Source: Limnephilus marmoratus | Lineage: Eukaryota > Arthropoda > Insecta > Trichoptera > Limnephilidae | Reading direction: 5' to 3' | NCBI GenBank assembly: GCA_917880885.1 | Contig: OU862913.1 | Coordinates: forward strand, 27,165,286 to 27,229,285 | DNA length: 64,000 nucleotides | Shown: positions 35,501 to 45,974 of the stretch, in pieces | Position numbering within the stretch: position 1 is the first letter of the stretch | Layout: each line of letters starts with the position of its first letter | Made by a program: the position numbers and the translations under genes | Notes under the pieces: model-generated | The model's database searches: none | Told to the model about the DNA's origin: nothing | Seen by the model: the letters and a program-made list of their open reading frames with translations, nothing else

Positions 35501-35734
35501 ACAAACGTGCATCCATCGTATGCGGATGAGATCCCCACCAGTAGTTGTGTGCAAGCCACCCTGGGACCATTATATAAAGACAACGGAGAGCCGGTACCGA
35601 AGCCCTGAGAACAAATAACATAATAATGTGAGCAAAGTCGGAATGGCCGATTATTAAATGATAGGTATGAATACACGAGTACTTGTTGTCACAATTTAAC
35701 TTATTTTTAATCAGTATTTAAATTTTGTTATTAT

Positions 35735-36118
35735 TTTTATGACAATACAGCACTAGATTCCCAGCTGCTCCTAACTGTCTAGAGCCAGTGGGACTGTGGT
35801 ATCCCCTATTAGCATGTTAGTATGTTGTGTAGCTGAAGGTGTTGAAGAGGGGAGGGAGATGGGAAAAATAATGTTTAGAGAGTATTTGGCTATTCAGACC
35901 AAGTCTCCGTACACAGCTAAAGCCATATCAGCAAAGTTTCATATCTGATTGGTAGTCAATTATATATTGTATTTTGTATATTGTATTAGAAATACGAATT
36001 TTAATTTCAAGTAACAAATGTACATTATTAGAATAAAAGTCATTATGAGAAATCCGGGATTTGATCCAGCGATCTCTAGATTCTTAGCCGAGGATGTTAA
36101 CCACTCGGCCGCAAAGGT
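35735..36118 (-). mobile_element. Family A SINE, diverged
   Basis: End ACTAGATTCCCAGCTGCTCC, body GTATTTGGCTATTCAGACCA, and a tRNA-like head at about 36045-36118 (complement GGCCGAGTGGTTAAC and GATCAAATCCC). This head is of a different tRNA type (Ser/Leu-like A box) than the 4893 copy. Confidence 0.7.
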
Positions 36119-37370
36119 TTTAAAAGGCCTTACGTTAACCCCACACCGGCAATAACAAAAATATTCCTCAGGACCTATATTTTGTTTGAGGATGCTGTGT
36201 GGAGGGGCTCAAGCTTCTATTGGATGCATTAACTAATGCTTATCTTCAGACATTTATGCACGTTTAATTTTTAAATTTATATTCATGTTTGTGGAAATAA
36301 GTGCCAGTGTGTGCGGTGCAGAAAGTGCCAGTGTGTGCGGTACAGTATGTGTGGTGGAAAATCTGCATTAAATTGTAGAAAATTAAAGAAAATGGATGAG
36401 AAAAACCTTAAATATAAATCTGTTTTGTTTTATTTAAATGTTAAATTTGGTGGAAGTCCTTGATGGGTGGGAAGGAGAGTCTATTGCCTGTCAGGTGTAC
36501 CATCATATTATGGGGGAGGATACGGGCGGTGCTCACGTCCACACTATCCAGCCACCTAGTTTAGGTCTCCCAACACTCCTTCCATCTGAAGGATTACTAG
36601 AATCGATTAGAATCCTCTTCAATTTATATCTGCGTTATTTTATTTCATATGAATGGTTCCATGACAGTTGATCCACCGACAGCTGGACCCCGGCATACTT
36701 ATAAACAATATGCAGTCGGTTTAGGGAATATAATAATGTATACCTAATTACACAAAATATAACTAAGTGACCCCGAAGGAGTGTGCAGAGAGTGTGACCG
36801 CCGAATACTAAAGTATAAAACATATTTTCATTCAAAAGCATCAAGGAAAAATCTAATCGTCTATCGAAAGTCTACTGTATACCAGCGCATTAGTACAAAA
36901 AAATCGACACTGCATGTAAATTCGTTCAATATTCATACCAACTTAACTTAAGGGTATTTTTGAAGTAGATTTTACATTTGAAATTGGTGAATAATGCACA
37001 AAAATTATAATTGAAGTGGAAACTTCTTTAGCACCGTTGTGATATGTGGAGGCCACAGCACGGGTAAGCCACCCAGTGAGGACAACATTATTAGATTATA
37101 CTTTAAAATGTAAACTAATGCATCAAATAAAATAAAACTCGATGGAAAAAAAAATAGCGACACTAAAATGAGACAAACACATACATCTATAGGATTTAGC
37201 CTGCGAGAGAATGACATAGTATAATCGGTTTCCTTTTTGTGCTTAGTGGCCTCTCCACTCTTGTCTCCTTTAGTTTTCTGAAGGTTTCACTTCTACCGTA
37301 AGTGAATTGTACACTCCATTTTTATAGTAAATATCATTTCGAGGGGCCAATTGTTGGCGGATCAACTACT
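36119..37370. other. No gene seen; small family B scrap and a short direct repeat
   Basis: 36150-36215 is a family-B remnant (TTTGAGGATGCTGTGTGGAGG). GTGCCAGTGTGTGCGGT occurs twice at 36301-36345. The minus strand at 37010-37100 has a weak SSLGGLPVL stretch discussed as a possible missing pseudoprotease exon, not called. Confidence 0.4.
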
Positions 37371-37374
37371 GTCG

Positions 37375-37715
37375 GGTCACCTATGTATATGAATAGTGAA
37401 CAAGAGTCCCAGGTGCCCATGGCATTAACAATTGGGGTAGAGACGTTTGCCTGGTTTGGAAGGTCGTAATAAATAATGTATAAATATTTTTGTCACGCAC
37501 AAATGTGAAAGAGAACCAATATGAAATGAATTTTTAAAAAAAGTGATTGTTACAAGGCTGAGGGGAGTGGGGATAGGAATAACAAAGATAAGAATAAGAT
37601 TTAAGGTATCTGGCTATTCAGATCTGGTCACCTAATAAATCTAACGGTATTTCAAGCAACCAACTTTTCGATTCTGAATTGTAATCATTCATCAGGGCGA
37701 TACTAAGCATATTCA
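37375..37715 (-). mobile_element. Family A SINE fragment with ~120-base insertion
   Basis: ATATGAATAGTGAACAAGAGTC, then an unrelated stretch (37445-37550), then GGCTGAGGGGAGTGGGG and CTGGCTATTCAGATCTGGTC. The tRNA head is absent. Confidence 0.65.
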
Positions 37716-37724
37716 CTAAAAAAA

Positions 37725-38075
37725 ACATTTTTTACATTAATTCCACACAGGAAGCAATGAGAAAAATAATTTCCCTCTGGGCCTATGTCATCTGTAAGGA
37801 TGCTGTGCGTATTTTTTTAGGGAAAGGAAGGAGAGGAAGTTCTGGGAAGGAAAAGGGTATGAGAAGTGGGTAGGAATCTGGGGGTCAATGTGTCTAGGAG
37901 TGACGGACGTATGAATCCATCCCTCCAACTGTGGTGCTAGGTGATGGGTTGAGAGAGACCGGCTGGAGAGGTCTAGGTTAGGTCTTCCTCAACCAATCTC
38001 TCTCGATCGGGCCCGCCATGGCATAGGTCGCCAAACGCATTGGCTGCCAAGACCTAGACAAACCTCACCCCAACC
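37725..38075 (+). repeat. Family B repeat, nearly full length
   Basis: TTTACATTAATTCCACACAGG, hairpin, GGAATCTGGGGGTCAATGTG, GGTTGAGAGAGACCGGCTGG, GACCTAGACAAACCTCACCC. The middle section is retained, and the distal end stops at CCAACCAAACC. Confidence 0.8.
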
Positions 38076-38334
38076 AAACCTGAACCACATCAACTAGAAG
38101 GAGACCAGCAAGAGTGGATGTGTTTCCTGTAGATGGACAAGGCTTCTTGGAGAGTAACTGATAGAGGTGTGGCGCCAGGATGTACACCATATTATGTAAC
38201 TTCCATTACTTTTTACATTAACTCTAAAGAGGAAACCACCAAAGGTATAATTTCCCTCAGGAAATTTGAGGTGAGGAAGGAGTGAACATGGGTCTTAAAT
38301 CCGTTCCACAGGCGAGCTGTTGAACTCAAAAACG

Positions 38335-38645
38335 ACCCGTTTTCAAGTGACAAATGTTGGGATACACGTTTGGCGTGTGCCCCGATTATGAACCGGCGCC
38401 GATGGGATCAATAAAGCTAATTCATCGGAGAATCTTCCATTGAAATACCGGTAGAACAAGGACAGCATTCCCACCCCACACCTGTGCTCTAATGAAAACA
38501 ATCCATTTATTATGATAGGGGAATTTATCAAATGAACCGTTCGTTTCTGCAATGAGTTAAGGGTTATTTTCCAGTATTCTGGGGCTCCAGACCAGAGGTG
38601 ACTGTCAAATTCAATAGTAGTGCGCACTTGATGACTGAACATGAT
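38335..38645 (-). pseudogene. LINE ORF2 post-RT fragment
   Basis: 98 open codons on the minus strand: SHLWSGAPEYWKITLNSLQK, RTVHLIN, and FYRYFNGRFSDELALLIP, the usual segment after the RT of CR1/Jockey-like elements (SHLWxGAP...LDxVQRRAxRLI...FYRxxxGxCSxEL). 5'-truncated. It lies about 100 bases downstream of exon 11. Confidence 0.75.
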
Positions 38646-38747
38646 TAAAAAGGTATCTCTTTGTTGAAGACAGAGGGTCTTGGATCTGGTGCGATGTTTC
38701 TAATACAGTTATAAGCTTAGTTAAAAATGCATCTCAACATTACATAC

Positions 38748-38876
38748 CGCACATGGTTCACTAGCACCGACAGGGCGGCTGCAGATCTCTATATGGTGGC
38801 GGACACCATCAGGGTGAAGATTGTCAACGGTGAATATTCCAGCACACTCTTCCTGGGGAACTAACTTCATTGATGT
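38748..38876 (-). CDS. Pseudoprotease domain, exon before the active-site loop (exon 11, last recognised)
   Basis: 129-base minus-strand exon (43 codons, phase 0 both ends), with acceptor TTCATTTCAG and donor TGCG|GTATGT. It encodes TSMKLVPQEECAGIF and then HHIEICSRPVGASEPCA, matching the S1 region from the xxxxxC loop to the ICAG...DxC strand immediately before GDSGG. The expected next exon with the Ser-loop equivalent and C-terminus was not found with confidence; the best but weak candidate is near 37010-37100. The gene is therefore 3'-incomplete in this reading. Confidence 0.75.
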
Positions 38877-39071
38877 CTGAAATGAAGGAATTGTGATTAT
38901 TTGGTTATTTTATTTAATGAAAACAAATACACCCGTTTTAGGCATTCATATTAAAACTTTCTTGACATCACATAATAGTGGGTTATAATAACATAATATT
39001 ATATAAATAATATATGATATTCATGGTGGGAATAAAAGATATAATTAACATACATTTTGCAGAGTTTTTAG

Positions 39072-39345
39072 CCGTCCATTAATCACGTGATGTTTTTTAG
39101 CAACTTTTTAACCCCCCCCCCCTTGGTGATATGTGGTGAGGTTTTAGACTACCCCCCCCCCACCCAAAATCAAGTGTATTTTTTTTAGTACAAAATATTT
39201 TGAAATTTTCAGAATATTATCACGAAAAATAAATACACGTGATATCCCATTATACCCCCCCCCCCTCGTGATATTTCGAGATTTTTTCCGAACCCTCCCC
39301 CCCCTTTCTTTCATCTCAGCCTCACGTGATTAATGGACGACCCCA
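39072..39345. mobile_element. ~270-base MITE with CGTCCATTAATCACGTGA termini
   Basis: CGTCCATTAATCACGTGA near 39073 and its complement TCACGTGATTAATGGACG ending near 39341, with several poly-C runs inside. No exact TSD could be fixed. The general design (GTCCATTAATNACGT TIR, C-run centre) resembles PIF/Harbinger-like MITEs such as the one at 6840. Confidence 0.7.
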
Positions 39346-39597
39346 GTGTAATTTTTGTGTGATTTTTAATTTTCTTTTAATTTCTAAATACATTTTAAAA
39401 TATATTTTTTTGCATTTTTAAAAATTTAGTAATATATAAACACAAGACATAAGTAATGTAAAAGTAAGTAATAAATAAATATTTTTATTTTTTAACTTTA
39501 TGAGTAAAATCTCACATTATAATATTTAATAAAATGAAGACAATATTAGCGAAACTCAATCGAAAAACAGGAAACAGAAAAATCAGAAAAAGATATT

Positions 39598-39669
39598 GGC
39601 TCTACTGGAACTCGAACCCAGGACCCTTTGCTTCCATGGCAAGCGCTCTACCAACCGAGCTAAGGAACC
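39598..39669 (-). tRNA. tRNA-like sequence (tRNA pseudogene or SINE head)
   Basis: 72 bases on the minus strand. D arm AGCTCGGTTGGTAGAGC, anticodon arm CTTGCCATGGAAGCAAA, T arm CTGGGTTCGAGTTCCAG; the acceptor begins GGTTCCT and ends AGAGCC with two mismatches. Position 33 is A instead of T, and the 27-43 pair is mismatched. These defects argue for a pseudogene or SINE promoter rather than a working tRNA (nominal anticodon TGG, Pro). Confidence 0.45.
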
Positions 39670-39879
39670 CATATCAAATTCGGTCACTTTTAACTGCACC
39701 ATACTTCGACTAAGAACTACCAACATTATCTTAATATATTAGTAAATAAGCATAATAAATAAGCATATAAACACAAGACAAAAGTAAGTAATGGGAACCC
39801 ACTAAGGTACTTCTTGTTTGGAACAATTTGCTGGCCTCTGTGTTTCCTCCTTCCTACAACATGGGTCTCTTCAAGATCA

Positions 39880-39992
39880 ATGTTCATCCCTTCCTCTCCT
39901 CAAAAAGACCCTCCACACAGCATCTCAGATGACATAGGCCCTGAGGGAAATTATTTTCCTCAGAGCCTTCTGTGTGGAGTTAACGTAAAAAA
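39880..39992 (-). repeat. Family B hairpin end
   Basis: CCTCTCCTCAAAAAGACCCTC, CACACAGCATC, CCCTGAGGGAAATTATTTTC, TCTGTGTGGAGTTAACG. Confidence 0.7.
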
Positions 39993-40014
39993 AAATTATA
40001 TATGCAACTAACTA

Positions 40015-40615
40015 ACTAACTAACCATCACGCCGTTTCTCCGCAGGGGTAGGCAGAGAGGACGGACCGCCAAACAACTCGATCTTGGCACATACTCCTTG
40101 CCTCATTCACATTCATACATCGTCTCATACATGCTCTTCTATTATTCCGACTCTTCACACGGCCCGACTCAAGTATCTGATTGGTCGTGCCATGTCTTCC
40201 TCGGGCGTCCCCGACTTCTTTTACCATTCACATTTACACTCCTTTCCTCGTTCATTCACTCTATATGCCCAAACCTTCTCAGCGTCCCTTTCTTAATCTT
40301 ACTCATTATGCTTACATCAGCCTTGCATTCTTCACGGATCTCCACATTTCTCACACGATCGTACATGGTTTTAGCACACATACACGCCTCAGGGATCTCA
40401 TTTCTACAAAAATGTTTCCTGTACCATAAACTATAACCGATTGTAAAACTAACTAACCATCGCGCCACTTCTCCACAGAAGTAGGCAGATGAGATAGACC
40501 GCCACACGTCTCGGCACACGTTTCTTGCTTCATTCACATTCATACATCGTCTCATACATACTCTTATGTTATTCTGACTCTTGACGTGACCCGACATAAG
40601 AATTTTATTCGCTTG
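40015..40615 (-). pseudogene. LINE ORF2 C-terminal tails, two partial copies
   Basis: Two overlapping degraded copies of the tail that is intact at 41480-42043. One is 40015-40440 (RRACMRRCMNVNEARSMC, then KTMYDRVRNVEIREECKADV further upstream), and the other is 40455-40615 (RVCMRRCMNVNEARNVC). Frames are interrupted. Confidence 0.7.
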
Positions 40616-40627
40616 ATCGTGCCATGT

Positions 40628-41095
40628 CTATGGGAGGCAGGTATGGGTACCGCCACCCCTGGAACCATTTATTGGAACACCAACACCTTTGTCATAAGTC
40701 ACCCAAAGTGGTTCGCTTTGTTTGGTGACTTAGCAGGAGTGTCCGGGTTCATTGAATGAGGTTTGTCCGGGTCTAGGCAGTGGATGCGTATGCCCACCAC
40801 CTGCATGGCAGGCCGGATCGGGAGAGAATGGTTGAGGGAGTTCCTCTGACTTTTCCCGCCGTGCTCTCTCGGAACATTGCCTAGCACCGCAGCGAGAGGA
40901 TGGATTCATATGTCCGTCACTCCTGGACACACTGACCCTCAGATTCCTACCCACCCTTCATATCCTTTTCCTTCTTAGCACTTACTCTTCCTGCTTTACT
41001 AAAAAACCCTCCACACAGCATCCCCAAAGATAACATAGGCCCTGATGGGAATTATTTTCCTCACTGCATCCTGTGTGGAGTAATGTAAAAAAAAT
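40628..41095 (-). repeat. Family B repeat, full length
   Basis: GGGAGGCAGGTATGGGTACC, GGTGACTTAGCAGGAGTGTCC, the full middle section (TCCGTCACTCCTGGACACAC), CAGATTCCTACCCACCCTTC, and the TGTGTGGAGTAATG hairpin end. About 465 bases, inside the intron between exons 11 and 10. Confidence 0.85.
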
Positions 41096-41235
41096 GTTTT
41101 CTCAATAATAAGAAATGTTTATATACCTTTATGTGAAAATATAAGTACATCAGTACTGTGAGGTGTGATCTTATGTAAGAAATGTAAATAAAATAATACT
41201 TTCTTCATCATCAAGGCAGACAAATAAGTTCTTAC

Positions 41236-41347
41236 TTTAACATAAGCTTCCAATGTGAAGTTCCACCCAGTTAGGATCAGGCCACTAGAGGGAAGAGGGG
41301 TGCCCGTGTGGAGACAGGCGGGTAGAATTCCGCTGGTGAAAGTTATC
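41236..41347 (-). CDS. Pseudoprotease domain, ILPACL/LTGWN exon (exon 10)
   Basis: 112-base minus-strand exon, phase 2 in and phase 0 out, with acceptor AATTTCAG and donor TAAA|GTAAGA. It encodes RITFTSGILPACLHT (equivalent of VRPICLP), then LILTGWNFTLEAYVK (equivalent of the VTGWG strand, with the second Gly replaced by Asn). Conservation of the structural Cys and the GW pair indicates that the fold is kept although catalysis is not. Confidence 0.82.
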
Positions 41348-41474
41348 CTGAAATTGATAAAAATGGTTAGAAATAAGTTTTTATTTTTCGAATCGCCAGT
41401 TTGAGTGGTCCAACGCGATAGTTTTCCTAAAATGTGACATATTCAAAAAAAAGTGGAAAAACAATAAAAAATTA

Positions 41475-42090
41475 ACTAACTAACCATCACGCCGTTTCCC
41501 GCAGGGGTAGGCAGAGAGGACGGACCGCCAAACAACTCGGTCTTGGCACACACTCTTTGCCTCACTCACATTCATACATTGTCTTCTATTATTCTGACTT
41601 TTGACATGGCCCGACTCAAGTATCTGATTCACTTGATCGTGCCATGTCTTCCTCGGGTGTCCCCGACTTCTTCTACCATTCACATTCGCGTCGTATATTA
41701 TTCTTACACTACTTTCTTCGTTCATTCGCTCTACATGCCCAAACCATCTGAGGGTCCCTTTCTTAATCTTACTCATTATGCATACATCAGCCTTACATTC
41801 TTTGCAGATATCCACATTTCTCACACAATCATACATTGTTTTACCACACATACGTCTCAGGGATCTCATTTCAACAGCATTCAGTTTACTTTCATCCTTC
41901 CTCTGCCAGTTCCATGCCTCACTGCCATACATCAGGGTAGGTACCAGGACTCCGTTGTGGACTGCTAGCTTTGCTTCTTTTGACAGTTTTTTGTTAGTGC
42001 TAACGGCATTCAGTCCACCATTAATGGAGTTACCGGCATTCACCCTTCTTTCAATATCTCTATCAGCCTTCCCATCTCTCGTAACAGTTT
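41475..42090 (-). pseudogene. LINE (CR1/RTE-like) ORF2 C-terminus, 187 open codons
   Basis: Intact minus-strand frame: KLAVHNGVLVPTLMYGSEAW, NAVEMRSLRRMCG, RWFGHVERMNEES, RRSRGHPRKTWHDQVNQILE, and an ending RVVWRSVLSAYPCGKRRDG. This is the well-known LINE tail (YGSExW...RxLRxM...LRWFGHVxRM...RGRPRKxW). Upstream RT is missing, so it is a 5'-truncated insertion inside the intron between exons 10 and 9; recent enough to remain open. Confidence 0.8.
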
Positions 42091-42424
42091 TACAAAAAGA
42101 AAAGATTATTGGCGTTTGACGATGTGACTAAGGGTGACTCCATGCTTCATGGAGGCAATCATGGTATTCTTGGATTGGCGTAATCTGCGCCATTATATCC
42201 TTCCAGGAACATTTCCGTAGCGATGAGGTAGGTACTGCATACCTACCTCAGGAACCCCCAACTTGGCGACGGCCAAATAATATGCACCATTGTTTATTTT
42301 TAGATTAGTCGCGTGTTCGGTTCCTCTACTGGCTATGTCCTCCATCACACAACAAGCAACATTTTCCACTTACTGTGGTGGTAGTGGGAAATTTTCAAAT
42401 ATTGTCAGGTTATTCGTAACCCGG

Positions 42425-42935
42425 GAATGTTTGCCACCAAGATCGAGACAAATCTCACCCCATGAACTCGAGCACTCCTGCTAAATCACAAAACATAGCG
42501 AATTACTTGAGGTGACCTGTGGCAAAGGTGTTGGTTATCCAATAATTGGTTCCCGGGGCGGCGGTACCGTAAATTTTAAATGTTTTGATAAAATGCATTG
42601 GAGAATTTTAAAATTAACTCCACCCAGTAGGTAGGTACCAAGGAAAATAATTTCCCTCAGGGCCCATGTTATCTTTGGGGATGCTATGTGGAGGGTCTTT
42701 TTAAGGAAAAGAAGGACAGGCAGTTCTGGGAAGGTAAAAGGTATGAAGGGTGGGTAGGAATCTGGGGTTCAGTGTGTCCAGGTCATCCGCTAAGTCTAAG
42801 CAAATCTCACCCCGTGAACCCGGGCACCCCTGCTAAGTCACCAAATGTAATGACCACTTGGGGTGACTTATGGCAGAGGTGTTGGTTATCCAATAAATAA
42901 TGGTTCCTGGGGCGGCGGTACCCATTCCGAGATAG
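42425..42935 (+). repeat. Two family B copies in tandem
   Basis: 42425-42560 is the distal part of one copy (AATCTCACCCCATGAACTCG ... GGTTCCCGGGGCGGCGGTAC). 42610-42935 is a second, longer one beginning TTAACTCCACCCAGTAGG and ending GGGGCGGCGGTACCCATTCC. Confidence 0.8.
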
Positions 42936-43084
42936 CTTTAGATGTTAGAGGAAATTCCTGGATAACACTCGGTCCTGAGTAAGAATTGCAGTCACACAAT
43001 TGATCTTTATTATCTTTACTGTTCTCTTGCACCGTTTTAGCTAACATTGTTACTGTGTATAAAATTATTAAGAAAAATGCTCAC

Positions 43085-43240
43085 CGTCTGTCTACCTCCA
43101 CCAGAGCGATGCTGTTGTACACTGGGGAGGTAGTGGAGTTATACTCTGGATGGATGATTATTTTACTGACTTTGTAAATTACATCTGGAGAGAAGGGGTT
43201 GAATCTCCCCCCCAATCCAACATATTTAATATTTCCGGAT
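43085..43240 (-). CDS. Pseudoprotease domain, catalytic Asp replaced (exon 9)
   Basis: 156-base minus-strand exon, phase 2 in and phase 2 out, with acceptor TTTGTTTCAG and donor GACG|GTGAGC. It encodes SGNIKYVGLGGRF, then VSKIIIHPEYNSTTSPVYNSIALVEVDR. IIHPEYN and YNSIALVEV match the S1 motifs xxHPxYN and YNDIALLxL, but the catalytic Asp is Ser. Together with exon 8 this removes two members of the catalytic triad. The frame joins the neighbouring exons exactly. Confidence 0.85.
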
Positions 43241-43799
43241 CTGAAACAAAAGGAGTGATGATAGTGGCACATTATTACATTTTATTTGATAAATGAACAT
43301 TGCTTTATGCAAACATTTCCTCTTACGTACATCTAATACAATCAGTACATCGCCTGAAATACTTTCAAGGAGGTTTGCTTTTGGTTTGATAACCTGATCC
43401 TTCTCACTAACTCTGAAATCTAAATGTAACACCTCTAGTTGTGGAGCTCTGTACTCTCTAGGTATCTATATCCTTCACAGAACACAGCGAGGCGAGGTCA
43501 CCACCAGTCAGAGGTCACTCACCAAACAACTGATACTGTTTTAAGCTTTCAAAATCAATTTTAACTATAAAAACATTTCCATTAAAATTTCACTAATAAA
43601 ATTCCTTGATACTTGTTCGCACTTGTCCACCTCATGAGACGCATGATGCATGGTGTCTGGACGAAGCTAATAATAATTATTAAGCATATTCAGATTGATT
43701 AAGAGGATATAAACAAATAATTTGAAATAAATTTTGCCTTTGAAATCCATCTGAAATCGACACTTTTATCGAACATGTTTTAAAATACTTTTTCTGTTC

Positions 43800-43965
43800 T
43801 TGCCGCGCAATAGTACCAACTGCCCGGAGCGAGTGGGATTTATGGCAACAATGTTTGAGAAATTTTGAGATGCTGAAAGGAGTGATAAGAGGAAGGATGT
43901 GGGAAAGAGGAATGACGGGAAGTACCTGCCTATTCAGATCTGATCACTTTGACCAGCAAAACATA
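43800..43965 (-). mobile_element. Family A SINE fragment
   Basis: CAACTGCCCGGAGCGAGTGGG, GGAAAGAGGAATGACGGG, AAGTACCTGCCTATTCAGAT. Abuts the family-B copy that follows. Confidence 0.6.
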
Positions 43966-43984
43966 ACGCAAAACAAAAACAAAA

Positions 43985-44392
43985 AATTACATTAGCTCTA
44001 CACAAGAGGCCCTGAGGAAATCAATTTTCCATAGGGCTTATATAATCTTAGGGGATGCTGTGTGGAGGGTATTTTCAAGGAAAGGAAGAAGAGGAAGTTC
44101 TGGGACGGAAATAGGTATGAGGGGTGGGTAGGAATCTGGAGGTTAATGGATGAATCCATCCCTCCAACTGAGATTCTGGCTGGAGAGGTCAAAAGACCTC
44201 CCCAACAAGTCTCTCGATCGTGGGCAAACACATCGGCCGCCAAGACCCTGACAAACCTCACCCCATGAACCCGGTCACCCCTGCTAGGTCACCAAACGTA
44301 GCAAACCACTTGGGTGACCTATGTCAGAGGTGTTGGTTATCCAATAAATGGTTTCCGGGGCGGCGGTACCCATGCCCGCCTCCCAAAATGAG
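43985..44392 (+). repeat. Family B repeat
   Basis: ACATTAGCTCTACACAAGAGG through GGGTGGGTAGGAATCTGGAG, ACCTCACCCCATGAACCCGG and GGCGGCGGTACCCATGCC; the CGCCTCCC terminus is kept. Confidence 0.82.
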
Positions 44393-44485
44393 CAAATATT
44401 TAATTTCTGAAATGAAGAGTTTATAATTAGATTGTTGAAAGTAAATATGTTGAACCTTTTCAGTAGATTTGTTAATATCCATCAT

Positions 44486-45141
44486 CCAGTTGATTAGTCA
44501 GACATCTCCGATAAATCCAAATTAGAGTTGAGTATACAGTTATATGTGTTAGTGTTAGTGTCCCCTCTATCTGCTACTATACAGTTATATGTGTTAGTGT
44601 TAGTGTCCCCTCTATCTGCTACTATACAGTTATATGTGTTAGTGTTAGTGTCCCCTCTATCTGCTACTATACAGTTATATGTGTTAGTGTTAGTGTCCCC
44701 TCTATCTGCTACTATACAGTTATATGTGTTAGTGTTAGTGTCCCCTCTATCTGCTACTATACAGTTATATGTGTTAGTGTTAGTGTCCCCTCTATCTGCT
44801 ACTATACTCACATTACTCATAAACACCAACAACATCTATTATAATAAGTGAAGTGTACAATGTGGGATATATCAAAATGTCATGCTAATGTAACACACCG
44901 TTATGCCTCCCGGTATTATTTTATGGCATATTTAATATGCAAAACGCAGCCACATGTAAATAATAATAGATTTATGGTGAGAATTGAAATATTACTTTCC
45001 TCATTAACTCAAATCATAGTATTTGGAGATTTTTTTTTTTTTTTTGAAACATATAACAAAGTTTACATACAATTTTACAATATATACATCAATATTTCAA
45101 TCACTCTCCTAATAAAGCATGATGTCTGACTAATCAACTGG
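44486..45141. mobile_element. 656-base element with perfect 21-base terminal inverted repeats
   Basis: 44486-44506 begins CCAGTTGATTAGTCAGACAT and its exact complement lies at 45121-45141 (ending ACTAATCAACTGG). Between them are a six-copy minisatellite and AT-rich DNA, with no transposase. No clear TSD (CCATC occurs on both sides but offset). Probably a non-autonomous DNA element; superfamily unknown. Confidence 0.7.
44536..44805. repeat. 45-base minisatellite, six identical units, open on both strands
   Basis: Six exact copies of a 45-base unit (ACAGTTATATGTGTTAGTGT ... CTATCTGCTACTAT). Because 45 is a multiple of three, both strands stay open (LYVLVLVSPLSAT plus; VADRGDTNTNTYNC minus). 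There is no start-site or family support for translation. Confidence 0.95.
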
Positions 45142-45346
45142 ACCATCGATATATCGAATTCATTAAAAAATCTATTTCTCCAAACAGGAGACTCAAACCT
45201 TTCTCAACTCTAACACAGAATTAAAAGCGGTCACTTCTTCATCTTATTCAAATATCAAACCAAATAAGATATTCATTTACATTCATCACTTTGATAATTA
45301 TTTACAAGACGAGTTCAATTTATAATTAATAAAACAATAAACTCAC

Positions 45347-45453
45347 CCAATGAGTTCAATAGCGCGTGCACTAGTCACCAGCCACCTGTCACTCAGTAGG
45401 GTCACCATGTTCCGCCAGATGATGTGGCCTTCCTCACCAATTCCTAACCGTCC
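45347..45453 (-). CDS. Pseudoprotease domain start, catalytic His replaced (exon 8)
   Basis: 107-base minus-strand exon, phase 0 in and phase 2 out, with acceptor GTTTCCAG and donor TTGG|GTGAGT. It encodes GRLGIGEEGHIIWRNMVTLL, then SDRWLVTSARAIELI. This aligns by eye with the S1 segment GGSLIS-x-x-FVLTAAHC, but the AHC triplet is ARA: the catalytic His is Arg and its disulfide Cys is Ala. The CGG motif is also lost (WRNMV). I therefore call it the beginning of a serine protease homolog (SPH) domain rather than an active protease. Confidence 0.8.
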
Positions 45454-45974
45454 CTGGAAACACAAACACTCTTCATATTATTCCCTGAGAAAGTGAAATT
45501 GTTTTAAATTGCCCGAAAAGTAATACCTGATTTATCCTTTTAAATTACTACTTTTTAAAATCATTAACACACAAGATTCCAGCTGCCTGGAACCAGTGGG
45601 ACTATTGCATCTCCAATATTATGCGCTATGTTGTGTGATTGTTACGAGTGCAGCTCTTAGGATGATCATTTTTACAACACAATTTGAAATTATCGTGGCA
45701 TTCATTTTGGGTTATTGCCGTCCATTTTTAATCAACGTTTTAGACAGCGTTACACTTCCAATTACATGTTTTGTATGCTGAAGTGTAGTCGTGTTGCAAG
45801 CTTTAATTCCCTTAATGTGGTTTTCTGTGTTTATTTTTGGTGTAGCGATCTAATAATATTAATAGGGACGACAGGACTAAACATAATACTTAGTTCTTGA
45901 TATCCGGTAATAGACTATACAACAAAACTAAACGCATAAAATGATATTAAGAGGATTATAGCTTTTATAAAATT

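Noticed and set aside
35218..35621. Open frames of 103 and 119 codons on both strands
   Set aside because: Both arise from the tandem repeat at 35135-35500.
36438..36671. 77-codon plus-strand frame
   Set aside because: The complementary strand resembles the GRPKxRWxDxV tail of LINEs; no evidence for a host gene on the plus strand.
37005..37217. Minus-strand SSLGGLPVL stretch as the pseudoprotease Ser-loop exon
   Set aside because: No strong acceptor at the right place and wrong Cys spacing to exon 11; kept only as a weak candidate.
39598..39669. Functional tRNA gene
   Set aside because: Lacks U33, has mismatches in the acceptor and anticodon stems, and has no clear terminator; kept only as tRNA-like.
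44494..44851. Frames of 107 and 113 codons on opposite strands
   Set aside because: Caused by a 45-base (multiple-of-three) minisatellite; no start context or family.
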